From NCBI RefSeq assembly GCF_003533305.1, contig NZ_DOEH01000015.1, positions 286,980 through 350,979 of the forward strand: DNA of 64,000 bases, in the 5' to 3' direction. Source of the DNA: Providencia sp. (GTDB lineage Bacteria > Pseudomonadota > Gammaproteobacteria > Enterobacterales > Enterobacteriaceae). The translations under genes were made by a program, and so were the position numbers. The notes under the pieces were generated by a model, which worked only from the letters and a program-made list of their open reading frames with translations, was not told where the DNA came from and ran no database searches. Below, in pieces: positions 47,725 through 58,182 of this stretch; position 1 is the first letter of the stretch, and each line of letters begins with the position of its first letter.

Positions 47725-50397
47725 ATGTCGTTGAATCTAAAAACACAAAGTGCAGCGGTGCTCGATATTGGAAACAAGCAATATAATTACTTTAGCTTAG
47801 CACTTGCCGAAAAAAAGTTAGGTGATGGAGCTCGGTTACCTAAATCCCTCAAAGTTCTACTCGAAAATCTATTACGTAATATTGATGGTAAGTCAGTGGT
47901 TGAACAGGACTTGCAAGCCATTATTGATTGGCAAAAAGAAGCCCATGCAGAAAGAGAAATCGCCTACCGACCTGCGCGGGTTCTCATGCAAGATTTTACA
48001 GGTGTACCTGCTGTAGTGGATCTCGCGGCAATGCGAGAAGCGGTTAAGTCATTGGGTGGAAATGTTAACCAAGTTAATCCCTTATCACCAGTAGACCTTG
48101 TTATCGACCATTCCGTGATGGTGGATGAATTTGGGTCAAAAAATGCATTTGGGGAAAACGTTGAAATAGAAATGCAACGTAACCATGAACGTTACTTATT
48201 TTTACGCTGGGGTCAAAAAGCGTTTAATCGTTTTAGAGTTGTTCCACCGGGAACCGGTATTTGCCATCAAGTTAACCTTGAATATTTAGGTAAAACGGTG
48301 TGGCATGAAGAAACCGACGGTAAGTTATATGCTTATCCAGATACTTTAGTGGGAACCGACTCACATACCACGATGATTAATGGATTAGGCGTACTTGGCT
48401 GGGGTGTTGGTGGTATTGAAGCTGAGGCCGCAATGCTAGGTCAGCCGGTATCGATGCTAATTCCAGATGTGGTTGGATTTAAATTAATCGGTAAGTTGCC
48501 CGAAGGTATAACGGCAACGGATTTAGTGTTAACTGTCACGCAAATGCTGCGAAAACACGGTGTCGTTGGTAAATTTGTTGAATTTTATGGTGATGGATTA
48601 GCTGATTTACCATTGGCTGATAGAGCAACTATCGCCAATATGGCCCCAGAATATGGTGCAACCTGTGGATTCTTCCCTGTGGATGACGTGACACTTGCCT
48701 ATATGAGATTAACGGGTCGCAGTGAAGATGATATTGCGCTGGTGGAGCTTTACAGTAAAGTGCAGGGACTTTGGCGCCATCAAGGGGATGAGCCCATATT
48801 TACCAGCTCATTAGAATTGGATATGTCTACCGTAGAATCTAGCCTTGCAGGCCCAAAACGCCCACAAGATAGAGTCGAACTGAGCCAAGTTCCAGTCGCA
48901 TTTCGCGGTGCGGTTGAATTAGAGGTGAATAAAAAAGAAAGAAACGCACATCCAACGGTTAATTATAAAAATCAATCTTTTGAATTAACAGATGGCGCAG
49001 TCGTGATTGCCGCGATTACATCTTGTACCAATACTTCGAACCCAAGTGTTTTAATGGCCGCAGGGCTTTTAGCGCAAAAAGCTGTTGAAAAAGGGTTATC
49101 GCGTAAGCCATGGGTGAAATCATCTTTGGCACCGGGCTCTAAAGTTGTTACTGATTATCTCGCCTTAGCCGGATTAACGCCTTATCTTGATAAATTAGGT
49201 TTTAACCTAGTGGGTTATGGATGTACTACCTGTATAGGTAACTCAGGGCCATTACCAACACCAATTGAAGATGCGATAAAACAAACCGACTTGACAGTAG
49301 GAGCTGTATTATCGGGTAACCGTAATTTTGAAGGTCGAATCCATCCATTAGTCAAAACCAACTGGTTAGCTTCACCACCTTTAGTTGTTGCTTATGCGCT
49401 TGCAGGTAATATGAATATCAATCTTAAAGTAGAGCCTTTAGGAGTAGATAAACAAGGTAATGATGTTTATCTCAAAGATATTTGGCCAACAAGTGCAGAA
49501 ATTGCTTTAGCGGTTGAAAAAGTGAAAACGGATATGTTCCGTAAAGAATATAGCGCAGTTTTTGATGGTGATGATGCATGGCGTTCATTAGAAGTTGAAA
49601 GTTCATCAACCTATCATTGGCAAGCTGATTCGACTTATATTCGTCATCCGCCATTTTTTGAAAATATGCGTGCAGTCCCTGATGTGATTGAAGATATTCA
49701 AGGGGCAAGTATTTTAGCCATTTTGGGTGATTCGGTCACGACTGACCATATCTCGCCGGCGGGTAACATTAAAAAAGACAGCCCAGCGGGACGTTATCTC
49801 CAAGAGCATGGTGTGAATTCTGCTGATTTTAACTCTTATGGTTCACGTCGTGGTAACCATGAAGTGATGATGCGCGGTACATTTGCTAACATTCGTATCC
49901 GTAATGAAATGGTGCCGGGTGTTGAGGGGGGATATACATTACATATTCCAACAGGTAAGCAAATGGCAATCTATGATGCGGCTATGTTGTATCAGCAAGA
50001 AAAACGACCATTAGCGATTATTGCGGGTAAAGAATATGGTTCAGGCTCTAGTCGTGATTGGGCTGCGAAAGGAACCAATTTACTGGGCGTTAGGGTGGTA
50101 ATAACGGAATCTTATGAGCGTATTCACCGTTCTAATCTTATTGGTATGGGCGTGATTCCCCTTGAATTTACTCATGGGATGACACGTAAAACATTAGGTT
50201 TGAAAGGCGATGAAAGAATTGATGTGGCATCGTTGCAATCATTGACACCAGGGCAAGATATCATCGTTAGAATTACTTATGGAAACGGTGATATTAAAGA
50301 AATAACCACTCGTTGTCGTATTGATACGGCAACAGAAATGGAATATTACCGTCATGGCGGCATATTGCATTATGTGATTAGACAAATGCTTCATTAG
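47725..50397 (+). CDS. acnA: Aconitate hydratase A
   Basis: Stress-resistant aconitase with a [4Fe-4S] cluster that interconverts citrate and isocitrate. The ATG at 47725 has an excellent AGGAGG five bases upstream and gives 890 residues (E. coli 891); the frame opens earlier at 47680 without similarity. Cluster cysteines are in Thr-Ser-Cys-Thr-Asn-Thr and Gly-Cys-Thr-Thr-Cys-Ile-Gly-Asn. Substrate-binding Gly-Thr-Asp-Ser-His-Thr-Thr-Met and [10 protein letters not shown] are intact. Confidence 0.96.
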   Translation: MSLNLKTQSAAVLDIGNKQYNYFSLALAEKKLGDGARLPKSLKVLLENLLRNIDGKSVVEQDLQAIIDWQKEAHAEREIAYRPARVLMQDFTGVPAVVDLAAMREAVKSLGGNVNQVNPLSPVDLVIDHSVMVDEFGSKNAFGENVEIEMQRNHERYLFLRWGQKAFNRFRVVPPGTGICHQVNLEYLGKTVWHEETDGKLYAYPDTLVGTDSHTTMINGLGVLGWGVGGIEAEAAMLGQPVSMLIPDVVGFKLIGKLPEGITATDLVLTVTQMLRKHGVVGKFVEFYGDGLADLPLADRATIANMAPEYGATCGFFPVDDVTLAYMRLTGRSEDDIALVELYSKVQGLWRHQGDEPIFTSSLELDMSTVESSLAGPKRPQDRVELSQVPVAFRGAVELEVNKKERNAHPTVNYKNQSFELTDGAVVIAAITSCTNTSNPSVLMAAGLLAQKAVEKGLSRKPWVKSSLAPGSKVVTDYLALAGLTPYLDKLGFNLVGYGCTTCIGNSGPLPTPIEDAIKQTDLTVGAVLSGNRNFEGRIHPLVKTNWLASPPLVVAYALAGNMNINLKVEPLGVDKQGNDVYLKDIWPTSAEIALAVEKVKTDMFRKEYSAVFDGDDAWRSLEVESSSTYHWQADSTYIRHPPFFENMRAVPDVIEDIQGASILAILGDSVTTDHISPAGNIKKDSPAGRYLQEHGVNSADFNSYGSRRGNHEVMMRGTFANIRIRNEMVPGVEGGYTLHIPTGKQMAIYDAAMLYQQEKRPLAIIAGKEYGSGSSRDWAAKGTNLLGVRVVITESYERIHRSNLIGMGVIPLEFTHGMTRKTLGLKGDERIDVASLQSLTPGQDIIVRITYGNGDIKEITTRCRIDTATEMEYYRHGGILHYVIRQMLH

Positions 50398-50699
50398 CAC
50401 CAAAGTGTAAACGCCTGCATGAACTTACATCGCAGGCGTTTTTTATTTCATATTGCTTGATGAATATTGTTTTTTCTCAATATTTTAATGTTGTTTCTAA
50501 GTTATGGTGATAGCAGTTGTTTGAGTTGTTGGGAGAAATGAATTAAACCTGTTGAACATCAAATATTGTACTTTTAGTGCTTTATGTGAAGTTAACCATG
50601 AACCAGTTTGTTTTTTTTGATTACATTTACGATATATAGCTTGTAGTCTGATTTAATGAAGTAACAGCATCTATTGAAAATAACGTAAAGGAAATAAAT
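50398..50699. other. Intergenic region between acnA and the 147-residue protein gene
   Basis: A 302-base AT-rich gap with the acnA terminator at 50409-50444 and the upstream DNA of the next gene (AAAGGAAA ribosome-binding site). I see nothing else. Confidence 0.55.
50409..50444 (+). terminator. acnA terminator
   Basis: AAACGCCTGC (50409-50418) pairs with GCAGGCGTTT (50432-50441), followed by T. Confidence 0.93.
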
Positions 50700-51143
50700 A
50701 TGGCAGAGATCCATGAAATTGATTTTTATAAAGGTGCTTTATGGGCAGCAGATATTCTTGTAAGTACTTCCCATTGTGTGGGAGCGAATGATGAAGTCCG
50801 AGATATTTTAGAACATATTCCCAATTTATATTCCATTGTGATGCAAACGCCAGAAACTGAAGTCCACGATTTACGATTATATGCCGATAAAGAATTTCCA
50901 TTAGGAATGAATGCTGATTATTCCTCAATCTCAATTGCCCCCCTAAAAGATTTCTTCGAAATTTTTCCTATGTTAGATCAAAGCATTGATAGCATTGCCG
51001 CTGAAGTTGATTCATGGGGAGTGATAGCAAAAACATCAGCGGGTAAATCAGATTTACTTATTGCAGGCTTATTAACTGAGGAATCAGCTCAAGTATATGC
51101 GCAGTCATTATCTAAACAGCTTGAATTACAGCGTAAAAAATAA
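50700..51143 (+). CDS. Hypothetical cytoplasmic protein, 147 residues
   Basis: I do not recognise this protein. It has no signal peptide or membrane helix, is acidic, and seems to be a compact single-domain protein (Met-Ala-Glu-Ile-His-Glu-Ile-Asp…) with one Cys (Ser-His-Cys-Val-Gly) and a Lys-rich end. The ribosome-binding site AAAGGAAA and codon use look normal. It has its own terminator, so it is a single-gene unit in the accessory slot between acnA and hemB. Confidence 0.75.
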   Translation: MAEIHEIDFYKGALWAADILVSTSHCVGANDEVRDILEHIPNLYSIVMQTPETEVHDLRLYADKEFPLGMNADYSSISIAPLKDFFEIFPMLDQSIDSIAAEVDSWGVIAKTSAGKSDLLIAGLLTEESAQVYAQSLSKQLELQRKK

Positions 51144-51196
51144 AAAAAAGAATATAAACCATACTAGTTATGTATGAAGTTTAGTCATAAGTGCCC

Positions 51197-51240
51197 AAAA
51201 ACCCAGCTACTGTATTTACGTACAGTGGTTGGGTTTTTTT
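51197..51240 (+). terminator. Terminator after the 147-residue protein gene
   Basis: AAAAACCCA (51197-51205) pairs with TGGGTTTTT (51230-51238); inside it ACTGTA pairs with TACAGT. A run of seven T closes the stem. Confidence 0.92.
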
Positions 51241-51423
51241 ATTAGCTTTATATTACTTTTTTGTTTGGTCGCTTCACTTCTTTTCTGGATAAGTCAGTTA
51301 TTTTCCGAATAAATCATTGCTTTTCATAGTAAGTAAATTGTCTTGTATCCATTAGGTGAATATTCTCCTTGTGCAATATATTTTTGCGGAAAAATTATTT
51401 ATTTTATAAAGGAAATTAATACT

Positions 51424-52545
51424 ATGATAAGTCAAGCAAGTCGTTTTGTTGCTGCATTTAACAAGCTGGAAAGTTCTGATAAAGTGTCTAAAAAGCCACT
51501 CAATGAACTCAGTAAACTCGTTAACAACATTGAAAAAATAGTGAATAGTTCTGAAGCTAAAAGTTTAACATTTGCTGGAACTAAGTCGTTAGAATCACGT
51601 TTCAATGCACTCGATATTAAATTAAATAAACAAAATTCAGGAATGCTAAAAGAAAAAAGTACAAAATTAGAAAGTATTAAACAGTCATTTTTAAAATCAT
51701 TGAGTAAAATTGAAGGTAACGAGCTAGCAAATGAAAAAAGAACCTTAACCAAAGAGTTGTCATTGAGTAGCACTGCCTTAACAGATGTTCAGCAAAATTT
51801 GAAGCAGATTGAAAACAAAGTAAAAGATAATGATAACAATTTGAAAATTTGCAGTGACCCTTCGGAGTCTGCCAAATTATTGGAAAGTTTCAAAGAAAAG
51901 AATAGCTCGATTGATAATCAAATTACTCAGAAAAAATCAGAAGGTAGTGATAAAATTAAAAAAATGGATGACCAGATTAAGAATGTAAAAAGCAATTTAT
52001 TAGGTCAGATAAAGCAAATAGCTGGTGATAAATTTTCCGGTATTAAAGAGGACTTACGTAAGGCTGAGGCTGGAAAAATTGATGAGTCTGATAAAAATGG
52101 TTTAGGGGCTACTTCGTGGAAAGCTCATATTAATGATAGTAGCTATGCAATGGAAAAGTTTGGCTTTAAACTTGTTAGCGGGCACCGCGAATACTCTAGT
52201 AAAGGCAAAGAACTAAATTCTACTGCATCGAAATTTAATGAATTAGTGAAGAACTATTTAGATCCATCATCTACAGTAAATAACCTGAAAATGGAAAAAC
52301 AAAAGTTCACTGCAAAGTTAGATAACCAACTAACTGAGTTGGAAAATAATAAAAAGTTCACTTCAGTAGATGATCTTAAAAATGAAATTAAGGTATTTGA
52401 ACAAGATAAAATAGTACTGAATGAGTCTAAGTTAGAAAATCAAAAAAATATTAGAATGTTAGAGTCGAAGATTCAACGTTTAGATGAAAAATTAACCGAA
52501 AATAGTAAAAAGCAAAATGATTTAACTAAATTTATGGGCAAGTAA
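51424..52545 (+). CDS. Lys/Ser-rich coiled-coil protein of unknown function
   Basis: I do not recognise this 373-residue protein. The frame opens at 51343, but the ATG at 51424 has AAGGAAA upstream and begins Met-Ile-Ser-Gln-Ala-Ser. It is hydrophilic, with no signal peptide or membrane helix, rich in Lys, Ser, Asn and Glu, and has long heptad-like stretches at about residues 20-200 and 270-370, split by a less regular Gly/Trp-containing centre (about 215-265). One Cys and one Trp are present. The A-rich codons differ in feel from neighbouring housekeeping genes, suggesting recent acquisition. A structural or secreted-effector role is possible; neither is shown. Confidence 0.75.
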   Translation: MISQASRFVAAFNKLESSDKVSKKPLNELSKLVNNIEKIVNSSEAKSLTFAGTKSLESRFNALDIKLNKQNSGMLKEKSTKLESIKQSFLKSLSKIEGNELANEKRTLTKELSLSSTALTDVQQNLKQIENKVKDNDNNLKICSDPSESAKLLESFKEKNSSIDNQITQKKSEGSDKIKKMDDQIKNVKSNLLGQIKQIAGDKFSGIKEDLRKAEAGKIDESDKNGLGATSWKAHINDSSYAMEKFGFKLVSGHREYSSKGKELNSTASKFNELVKNYLDPSSTVNNLKMEKQKFTAKLDNQLTELENNKKFTSVDDLKNEIKVFEQDKIVLNESKLENQKNIRMLESKIQRLDEKLTENSKKQNDLTKFMGK

Positions 52546-52568
52546 AATTTAGTTATAAGCGTTGAATT

Positions 52569-52604
52569 GTATATGGCCGCATGAATATATTGGCGGCCAT
52601 ATAC
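52569..52604. terminator. Strong hairpin between the coiled-coil gene and hemB
   Basis: GTATATGGCCGC (52569-52580) and GCGGCCATATAC (52593-52604) form a perfect 12-base stem with a 12-base loop between convergent genes. The T tract is missing on both sides, so termination is likely but not certain. Confidence 0.7.
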
Positions 52605-52618
52605 ATTAAAATTGGAAA

Positions 52619-53596
52619 TTATAAAATTTTATCTTCAGCAAGTTGCAATGCAAAATAAGTAAAGATGAGGTCAGCACCAGCTCGTTTAATTGAGCCTAAT
52701 GTTTCAAGTGTTACTCGAGTCTCATCGATAGCACCAGCTTGAGCTGCAAATTTAATTTGTGCATATTCACCACTGACTTGATAAGCCCCAATGGGTAATT
52801 GTGTACATTCACGTAAATCACGAATGATATCAAGATACGCACCCGCGGGTTTAACCATCAATGCATCAGCGCCTTCTTGTACATCAATTAATGATTCGCG
52901 AATAGCTTCACGGCGGTTCATTGGATTCATTTGATAGGTTTTTCTATCACCTTTAAGACAAGAACCTGCGGCATCACGGAATGGGCCATAAAGTGCTGAG
53001 GCAAATTTAGTGGAGTAAGACATGATAGCGGTATCTGTAAAACCCGCGGTATCAAGAGCATGGCGAATTGCTGCAATTTGTCCATCCATTGCTGCGGATG
53101 GCGCAATGAAATCAGCCCCTGCGCGCGCTGCGGCAACAGCTTGTAAACCGAGATTATGAATAGTGGTGTCGTTATCAACGATATCACCATGCATTACGCC
53201 GCAATGTCCATGAGAGGTATATTCACAAAAACATGTATCTGACATGACAATCATTTCAGGAACTGTGTCTTTACATATACGTGACATACGTGAAACTAGG
53301 CCATTTTCATGCCATGCATCACTCCCTGTTTCATCAAGGTGATGCGAAACACCAAATGTCATTACGGATTTAATGCCTGCGTTGGCAATGCGTTCAATTT
53401 CATAAGCCAAACGCTTTTCAGGGATGCGCATGACGCCCGGCATACTTTTAATTGGCATATAATCATCGAGTTGTTCTTCAACAAAAATAGGCAAACACAA
53501 GTCATTTAGTGATAGGTGAGTTTCTTGAAATAGGGCGCGAAATTGTTCATTTTTACGCAATCTTCTCATGCGCTGAATGGAGTGCAGGTTATTCAC
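52619..53596 (-). CDS. hemB: Porphobilinogen synthase (delta-aminolevulinic acid dehydratase)
   Basis: Condenses two 5-aminolevulinate molecules to porphobilinogen in haem synthesis. 325 residues. The start is GTG at 53596 with AAGGAG five bases upstream. The zinc-site cysteines are in [14 protein letters not shown], and the two active-site lysines are in Ser-Tyr-Ser-Thr-Lys-Phe-Ala and Met-Val-Lys-Pro-Ala. It closely follows E. coli HemB but lies here between acnA and ribA, a different chromosomal place. Confidence 0.96.
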   Translation of the reverse strand: MNNLHSIQRMRRLRKNEQFRALFQETHLSLNDLCLPIFVEEQLDDYMPIKSMPGVMRIPEKRLAYEIERIANAGIKSVMTFGVSHHLDETGSDAWHENGLVSRMSRICKDTVPEMIVMSDTCFCEYTSHGHCGVMHGDIVDNDTTIHNLGLQAVAAARAGADFIAPSAAMDGQIAAIRHALDTAGFTDTAIMSYSTKFASALYGPFRDAAGSCLKGDRKTYQMNPMNRREAIRESLIDVQEGADALMVKPAGAYLDIIRDLRECTQLPIGAYQVSGEYAQIKFAAQAGAIDETRVTLETLGSIKRAGADLIFTYFALQLAEDKIL

Positions 53597-53776
53597 AATA
53601 TCTCCTTGCAGTATGAAAAATAGGTATAATTGGCAGCAATTATTGACATATTTATCAAGGTAATAATATTGCAGACAGTATAAACCTTATAAAAAGAATG
53701 TGAATATGACAATGCGTAAATGTCTAACATTTGATTGTTATAATCGGATATATAAATAAGACGTAATTGGAGGAAG

Positions 53777-53800
53777 GAAGCGCGAGGGACGCACTTCCTT
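53777..53800 (-). terminator. Possible ribA terminator
   Basis: On the minus strand AGGAAGTGCG and CGCTTCCT form a GC-rich stem with one bulge about 20 bases after the ribA stop. The following bases are only moderately T-rich. Confidence 0.5.
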
Positions 53801-53816
53801 TATATATGATATATGG

Positions 53817-54425
53817 CTATTGATGCTTAAATAACAAATGACCCATTTTTTCAGCTTTGACATCAAGGTAGTGCGCATTGCTAGGATTTCGTCCAACAAT
53901 TAAAGGTACGCGTTCTACAACATTAATTCCGGCTTCACGCATGATATCAATTTTCTGCGGGTTATTGGTCAATAAACGAACTTCATTTATGCCTAATAGT
54001 TTATACATGTCAGAACAAAGCGTAAAATCACGCTCATCGGCTTTAAAACCCAGTTTGAGATTAGCTTCTACGGTATCAAAACCCTGATCTTGTAATGCAT
54101 AGGCACGAATTTTATTGAGTAGGCCAATATTCCTACCTTCTTGACGATGGTAAAGCAGAACACCTCGACCTTCTTTGCTAATCTGAGAGAGTGCGGCTTC
54201 TAATTGAAATCCACAATCACAACGTAAGCTGAATAATGCATCACCCGTTAAGCATTCAGAATGAATACGACTAAGAATAGGCACAGAGCCGGTAATATCA
54301 CCAAAAACTAGTGCTACGTGATCATGACCTGTGGCGATTTCTTCAAAGCCAACCATCAGAAATTCGCCAAATGGAGTGGGTAATTTTGCTTCGGCTACGC
54401 GTTTTAGCTGCATATTTTCATTCAT
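53817..54425 (-). CDS. ribA: GTP cyclohydrolase II
   Basis: First committed step of riboflavin synthesis, opening the GTP ring with loss of formate. 202 residues. The zinc ligands are Cys58, Cys69 and Cys71 (His-Ser-Glu-Cys-Leu-Thr-Gly-Asp…Cys-Asp-Cys-Gly), and the catalytic [10 protein letters not shown] is intact. A second in-frame ATG four codons in (54413) matches the E. coli N-terminus Met-Gln-Leu-Lys-Arg-Val-Ala-Glu; neither start has a strong ribosome-binding site. Confidence 0.95.
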   Translation of the reverse strand: MNENMQLKRVAEAKLPTPFGEFLMVGFEEIATGHDHVALVFGDITGSVPILSRIHSECLTGDALFSLRCDCGFQLEAALSQISKEGRGVLLYHRQEGRNIGLLNKIRAYALQDQGFDTVEANLKLGFKADERDFTLCSDMYKLLGINEVRLLTNNPQKIDIMREAGINVVERVPLIVGRNPSNAHYLDVKAEKMGHLLFKHQ

Positions 54426-54628
54426 TAGTTAAAGTAACTCTTGCTTAATTATTAACGTTAATCGATATAAACTACATTGAGTTTAAAATATCGATACTCT
54501 ATAACGTTTAGCATATAGAGGCTGACACCTTTGCACACTGCCAGCGGTATATTACTATAGCAGAGTTAACGAAGAGTGAATGTAATATTTATGTATAGGA
54601 AATAACTTATCTGTATGGAATACATGAG

Positions 54629-55363
54629 ATGAAAAAAAACGTTTATATTGTTACCTGTTTTGCTGTGTTGTTGTTAATTCCACCGATTATATTAATGATG
54701 ATAGGATGGAATTGGTCACCTGAAAATCAGCCAAAATCGATGAAGTGGATACTTTGGCTAACCGATACGGCAGGCGCACCTTATAGCATTGTTACTTCTC
54801 TCATTTTCGTTTCTATCACATTATTTGTGTTTCGTTCACAACGTCATTTATTCGTTAAATTGATCGCTATTATGATTTTTTGCATATTAGCCATGCAGGG
54901 TCTTAAGTCGATACTTAAAAATTATTTTCAAGAGCCTAGACCCTATATTGTTTGGATAGAACAACAATATGATATTTCAAATTCAGAATTTTATGATTTA
55001 ACACGGCTACAACGTGCAGAGCTAGTTCAAACAACGGTGAACCAAAATGAAAACGTTCCAAAATGGCAGCTTGCGCATTGGCAATCAGAAACAGGTTACT
55101 CATTTCCTTCTGGGCATATGTTATTTGCTGCTGGTTGGGCATTGCTACTGATAGGGCTGTTATGGCAACGTCGCCAATATACATTTTGTTTATTTTTAGC
55201 TATTTGGGCAGAAGGAATTGGATTTAGTCGTATGATTTTGGGGATGCACTGGCCAATAGATATAATTGTTTCTATTATTATTAGCGGTTTTTTTGCCATT
55301 TTTGGGTATGCATTATTCGATTATAAACTCTCAAATAAGATGGTTGATCGTGATTGCAATTAG
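54629..55363 (+). CDS. pgpB: Phosphatidylglycerophosphatase B
   Basis: Inner-membrane PAP2-type phosphatase that dephosphorylates phosphatidylglycerol phosphate and undecaprenyl pyrophosphate. 244 residues with about six membrane helices. The three PAP2 motifs are present: Lys-x-x-x-x-x-x-Arg-Pro (Lys-Asn-Tyr-Phe-Gln-Glu-Pro-Arg-Pro), Pro-Ser-Gly-His, and Ser-Arg-x-x-x-x-x-His-x-x-x-Asp (Ser-Arg-Met-Ile-Leu-Gly-Met-His-Trp-Pro-Ile-Asp). It diverges from ribA and precedes lapA, as in E. coli. Confidence 0.94.
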   Translation: MKKNVYIVTCFAVLLLIPPIILMMIGWNWSPENQPKSMKWILWLTDTAGAPYSIVTSLIFVSITLFVFRSQRHLFVKLIAIMIFCILAMQGLKSILKNYFQEPRPYIVWIEQQYDISNSEFYDLTRLQRAELVQTTVNQNENVPKWQLAHWQSETGYSFPSGHMLFAAGWALLLIGLLWQRRQYTFCLFLAIWAEGIGFSRMILGMHWPIDIIVSIIISGFFAIFGYALFDYKLSNKMVDRDCN

Positions 55364-55441
55364 AGACTGAAAATAGGTGTTTTATTTTAGTTAAAGTAGT
55401 TTGTATAAAATAAATTACTTTGTCTGAATGCGCCGGAAATG

Positions 55442-55457
55442 CTACCTTATCAGGTAG
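55442..55457 (+). repeat. Small hairpin in the lapA leader
   Basis: CTACCT and AGGTAG form a 6-base stem with a four-base loop, about 40 bases before the lapA start. Role unknown; recorded as a leader structure only. Confidence 0.4.
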
Positions 55458-55495
55458 ATATTTTAGGATCATAAGAACTGACAACGGGAACAAAT

Positions 55496-55813
55496 GTGAA
55501 ATATTTTCTGATTTTATTACTAGCGGTCGCTTTTTTTATCATTTCGATTACGCTGGGCTCAAGCAATGATCAGGTAATTACATTTAACTACCTGATAGCA
55601 AAAGGGGATTTTTCTTTATCATCTCTGCTTGCATTACTTTTTGGTGTCGGTTTTGTGCTTGGTTGGCTAATCTGTGCAGTCTTTTATTTACGCACTGTTG
55701 TAAGTCTTAAAAATGCACGACGTAAAATTAAACGTTTAGAGTCACAATTAGAGGTTGGAGATAAAAAAACTTCAGAGTCAACCTCGATAGTGACAGCTCA
55801 GGATAAGGAATAG
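55496..55813 (+). CDS. lapA: LapA, inner-membrane LPS-assembly protein
   Basis: Small bitopic protein (YciS) that works with LapB in lipopolysaccharide assembly. 105 residues. The start is GTG, as in E. coli; the ATG two bases earlier runs directly into a stop. Two hydrophobic segments (about residues 2-20 and 40-66) flank Asn-Asp-Gln-x-x-Thr-Phe-Asn-Tyr-Leu-x-Ala, followed by a basic coiled-coil tail. lapB begins six bases after its stop. Confidence 0.94.
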   Translation: MKYFLILLLAVAFFIISITLGSSNDQVITFNYLIAKGDFSLSSLLALLFGVGFVLGWLICAVFYLRTVVSLKNARRKIKRLESQLEVGDKKTSESTSIVTAQDKE

Positions 55814-55819
55814 TCCTGT

Positions 55820-56989
55820 ATGTTTGAGTTGCTGTTTCTGTTGCTACCTGTTGCCGCAGCATACGGTTGGTACATGGGGCGCAGAAGCGTTCAACAAGAT
55901 AAGCAGCAACATGCGAATCGCTTGTCACGTGATTACGTAACAGGCGTGAATTTTCTATTATCCAATCAACAAGATAAAGCAGTTGATCTATTTTTGGATA
56001 TGTTGAAAGAAGATAGCTCTGCTTTTGAAGCCCATCTCACTTTAGGTAATTTATTTCGCTCTCGCGGCGAAGTTGAACGCGCAATTCGAATTCACCAGTC
56101 GCTGGTGGAAAGTGCCTCTCTTTCATTTGAACAAAGACTTTTAGCAACTCAGCAGTTAGGTCGAGATTATATGACCGCTGGAGTTTATGACCGTGCTGAG
56201 AATATGTTTCAACAACTTACTGATGAAATCGATTTCAAACAAAGTGCATTACAATCTTTACTAAGTATTTATCAGTTAACCAGTGATTGGAGCAAAGCGA
56301 TAGATGTTGCGGGTAAACTAGTCAAGCTAGGTAACGATGAGCTACGTGAACAAATTGCCCATTTTTACTGTGAACTTGCGACTCAGCAACTCGGTAGTGA
56401 TGATCTTGATGATGCTCTGAATTTACTTAATAAAGCGGCTCAAGCGGATAAAAATTGTGCGCGGGTTTCAATTATGAAAGGGCGCATTTTTATTGAACAA
56501 GCTAACTTTGAAAAAGCAATTAATGTTTTAAAGCAAGTTTACGAACAAGATCGTGAACTTGTCGCGGAGGCTTTACCTCTTCTTTATGACTGCTACCAAC
56601 ATACTGGCGATTCTGATGAGTGGGAAGATTACTTACGTCAATGTGTTGCAGGCAATTCAGGTGCGATTGCCCAACTGTATTTGGCTGATATCATCGCAGA
56701 AAAACAAAATCGAGAAGCGGCTGCCAGTTACGTTAATGATCAAATACAACGTCATCCAACCATGCGCTTATTTTATCGTTTGATGGATTACCACCTTCAA
56801 GAAGCAGAAGATGGTCGGGCGAAAGAAAGTTTGATTTTATTGCGTAAAATGGTTGGTGAGCAAATTAAAACAAAACCTGATTATCGCTGTCATAAATGCG
56901 GGTTTACCTCACATTCACTCTATTGGCATTGCCCATCTTGTCGCTCTTGGGACACTATCAAGCCAATAAGAGGATTAGATGGTCAGTGA
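55820..56989 (+). CDS. lapB: LapB, LPS-assembly regulator with TPR repeats
   Basis: Inner-membrane protein (YciM) that with FtsH and PbgA/YejM controls turnover of LpxC and thus LPS amount. 389 residues, the E. coli length. One N-terminal membrane helix, a cytoplasmic array of TPR-type helices (about residues 35-330) and a C-terminal rubredoxin-like metal site Cys-His-Lys-Cys…Cys-Pro-Ser-Cys (about 357-374) are visible. In the lapA–lapB–pyrF–yciH cluster. Confidence 0.95.
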   Translation: MFELLFLLLPVAAAYGWYMGRRSVQQDKQQHANRLSRDYVTGVNFLLSNQQDKAVDLFLDMLKEDSSAFEAHLTLGNLFRSRGEVERAIRIHQSLVESASLSFEQRLLATQQLGRDYMTAGVYDRAENMFQQLTDEIDFKQSALQSLLSIYQLTSDWSKAIDVAGKLVKLGNDELREQIAHFYCELATQQLGSDDLDDALNLLNKAAQADKNCARVSIMKGRIFIEQANFEKAINVLKQVYEQDRELVAEALPLLYDCYQHTGDSDEWEDYLRQCVAGNSGAIAQLYLADIIAEKQNREAAASYVNDQIQRHPTMRLFYRLMDYHLQEAEDGRAKESLILLRKMVGEQIKTKPDYRCHKCGFTSHSLYWHCPSCRSWDTIKPIRGLDGQ

Positions 56990-57034
56990 CAACGTCACCT
57001 TTTCAATTATTACAACTCAATTAAAGGCTATGAA

Positions 57035-57769
57035 ATGATTTCCTCAACTGAGAACCAGACCTGCGTAATGACGCATTCGCCTGTCATTGTTGCGCTTGAT
57101 TACGATGATGCAAATGCGGCGTTAGCCTTTGTTGATCGTCTTGACCCACGTGATTGCCGTCTGAAAGTGGGTAAAGAGATGTTTACTTTCAATGGTCCTC
57201 AATTCGTTAAGTCACTTCATGAGCGTGGATTTGATGTTTTCCTTGATTTAAAATTCCATGATATTCCAAATACGGTTGCTCGAGCTGTCGCAGCATCTGC
57301 TGAAATGGGGGTGTGGATGGTGAATGTGCATGCTAGTGGTGGTGCTCGTATGATGGAAGCTGCGCGTAATTCACTGGAAGTCTATGGCAAGGATGCACCA
57401 TTATTAACAGCTGTAACTGTGCTGACTAGCATGGATGAGTCTGATCTTATTGGCGTTGGTATTAATGCAACCCCCGCGGAACATGCAGAACGTCTTGCTC
57501 TACTTACCAAACAATGTGGTCTTGATGGTGTCGTCTGTTCAGCCCATGAAGCTATTCGTCTGAAAGATTTATGTGGCAACGATTTTAAATTAGTCACGCC
57601 TGGTATTCGCCCATTAGGCAGTGATATTGGCGATCAACGCCGTATTATGACGCCACAAGATGCGGTAAAAGCAGGGGTTGATTATATGGTCATTGGTCGT
57701 CCCATTACGCGTAGTGATAACCCAACTTTGACGTTGCAACAAATTAATCAGTCCATCAAGGGGTTATAA
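57035..57769 (+). CDS. pyrF: Orotidine 5'-phosphate decarboxylase
   Basis: Makes UMP from OMP, the last step of pyrimidine synthesis. 244 residues, TIM barrel. The active-site Lys/Asp network is in [10 protein letters not shown], with Leu-Lys-Val-Gly-Lys-Glu and Val-Thr-Pro-Gly-Ile-Arg-Pro also conserved. The N-terminal extension before Val-Ile-Val-Ala-Leu-Asp-Tyr has the same length as in E. coli, so the first ATG is kept. Its stop overlaps the yciH start by one base. Confidence 0.96.
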   Translation: MISSTENQTCVMTHSPVIVALDYDDANAALAFVDRLDPRDCRLKVGKEMFTFNGPQFVKSLHERGFDVFLDLKFHDIPNTVARAVAASAEMGVWMVNVHASGGARMMEAARNSLEVYGKDAPLLTAVTVLTSMDESDLIGVGINATPAEHAERLALLTKQCGLDGVVCSAHEAIRLKDLCGNDFKLVTPGIRPLGSDIGDQRRIMTPQDAVKAGVDYMVIGRPITRSDNPTLTLQQINQSIKGL

Positions 57770-58095
57770 TGAATGACTCAAATAGCCGTTTAGTTTATAG
57801 CACTGATGTTGGCCGTATCGAAGAAGAGAAAATTAAATCAGAAAGACCAAAAGGTGATGGTATTGTTAGGATTCGTCGTGAAACATCAGGACGAAAAGGT
57901 AAAGGTGTATGCGTTGTGACTGGCCTTGATCTTGATGATAATGCACTTAGTTTACTCGCCGCTGAATTAAAAAAGAAGTGTGGTTGTGGCGGTGCAGTTA
58001 AAGACGGTAATATTGAGATCCAAGGTGAAAAGCGTGACTTTATCAAGCAACTTCTTGAAGCCAAAGGATTTAAAGTTAAATTAGCTGGTGGTTGA
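57769..58095 (+). CDS. yciH: YciH, SUI1/eIF1-like translation factor
   Basis: A 108-residue protein with the SUI1 fold, related to eukaryotic eIF1, reported to influence start-site fidelity and stress-time translation in E. coli. Conserved features are Arg-Arg-Glu-Thr-Ser-Gly-Arg-Lys-Gly-Lys-Gly-Val and Lys-Lys-Lys-Cys-Gly-Cys-Gly-Gly-Ala-Val-Lys-Asp-Gly. Start and pyrF stop share one base (TAATG), so it is translationally coupled to pyrF. Confidence 0.93.
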   Translation: MNDSNSRLVYSTDVGRIEEEKIKSERPKGDGIVRIRRETSGRKGKGVCVVTGLDLDDNALSLLAAELKKKCGCGGAVKDGNIEIQGEKRDFIKQLLEAKGFKVKLAGG

Positions 58096-58125
58096 TTCGC
58101 TAATTAATCCAATAGCATTGAAAAG

Positions 58126-58152
58126 TAAGGGGAAATCAAATGTTTCCCCTTA
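58126..58152. terminator. Hairpin between yciH and osmB
   Basis: TAAGGGGAAA (58126-58135) and TTTCCCCTTA (58143-58152) form a perfect 10-base stem with a seven-base loop between convergent genes. T-tracts are short. Confidence 0.8.
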
Positions 58153-58182
58153 TTATTGAATCTGAGCCTAGCTGGCTATGGT

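Noticed and set aside
54426..54628. FMN riboswitch before ribA
   Set aside because: No RFN-type conserved segments are visible; in enteric bacteria the element is at ribB, not ribA.
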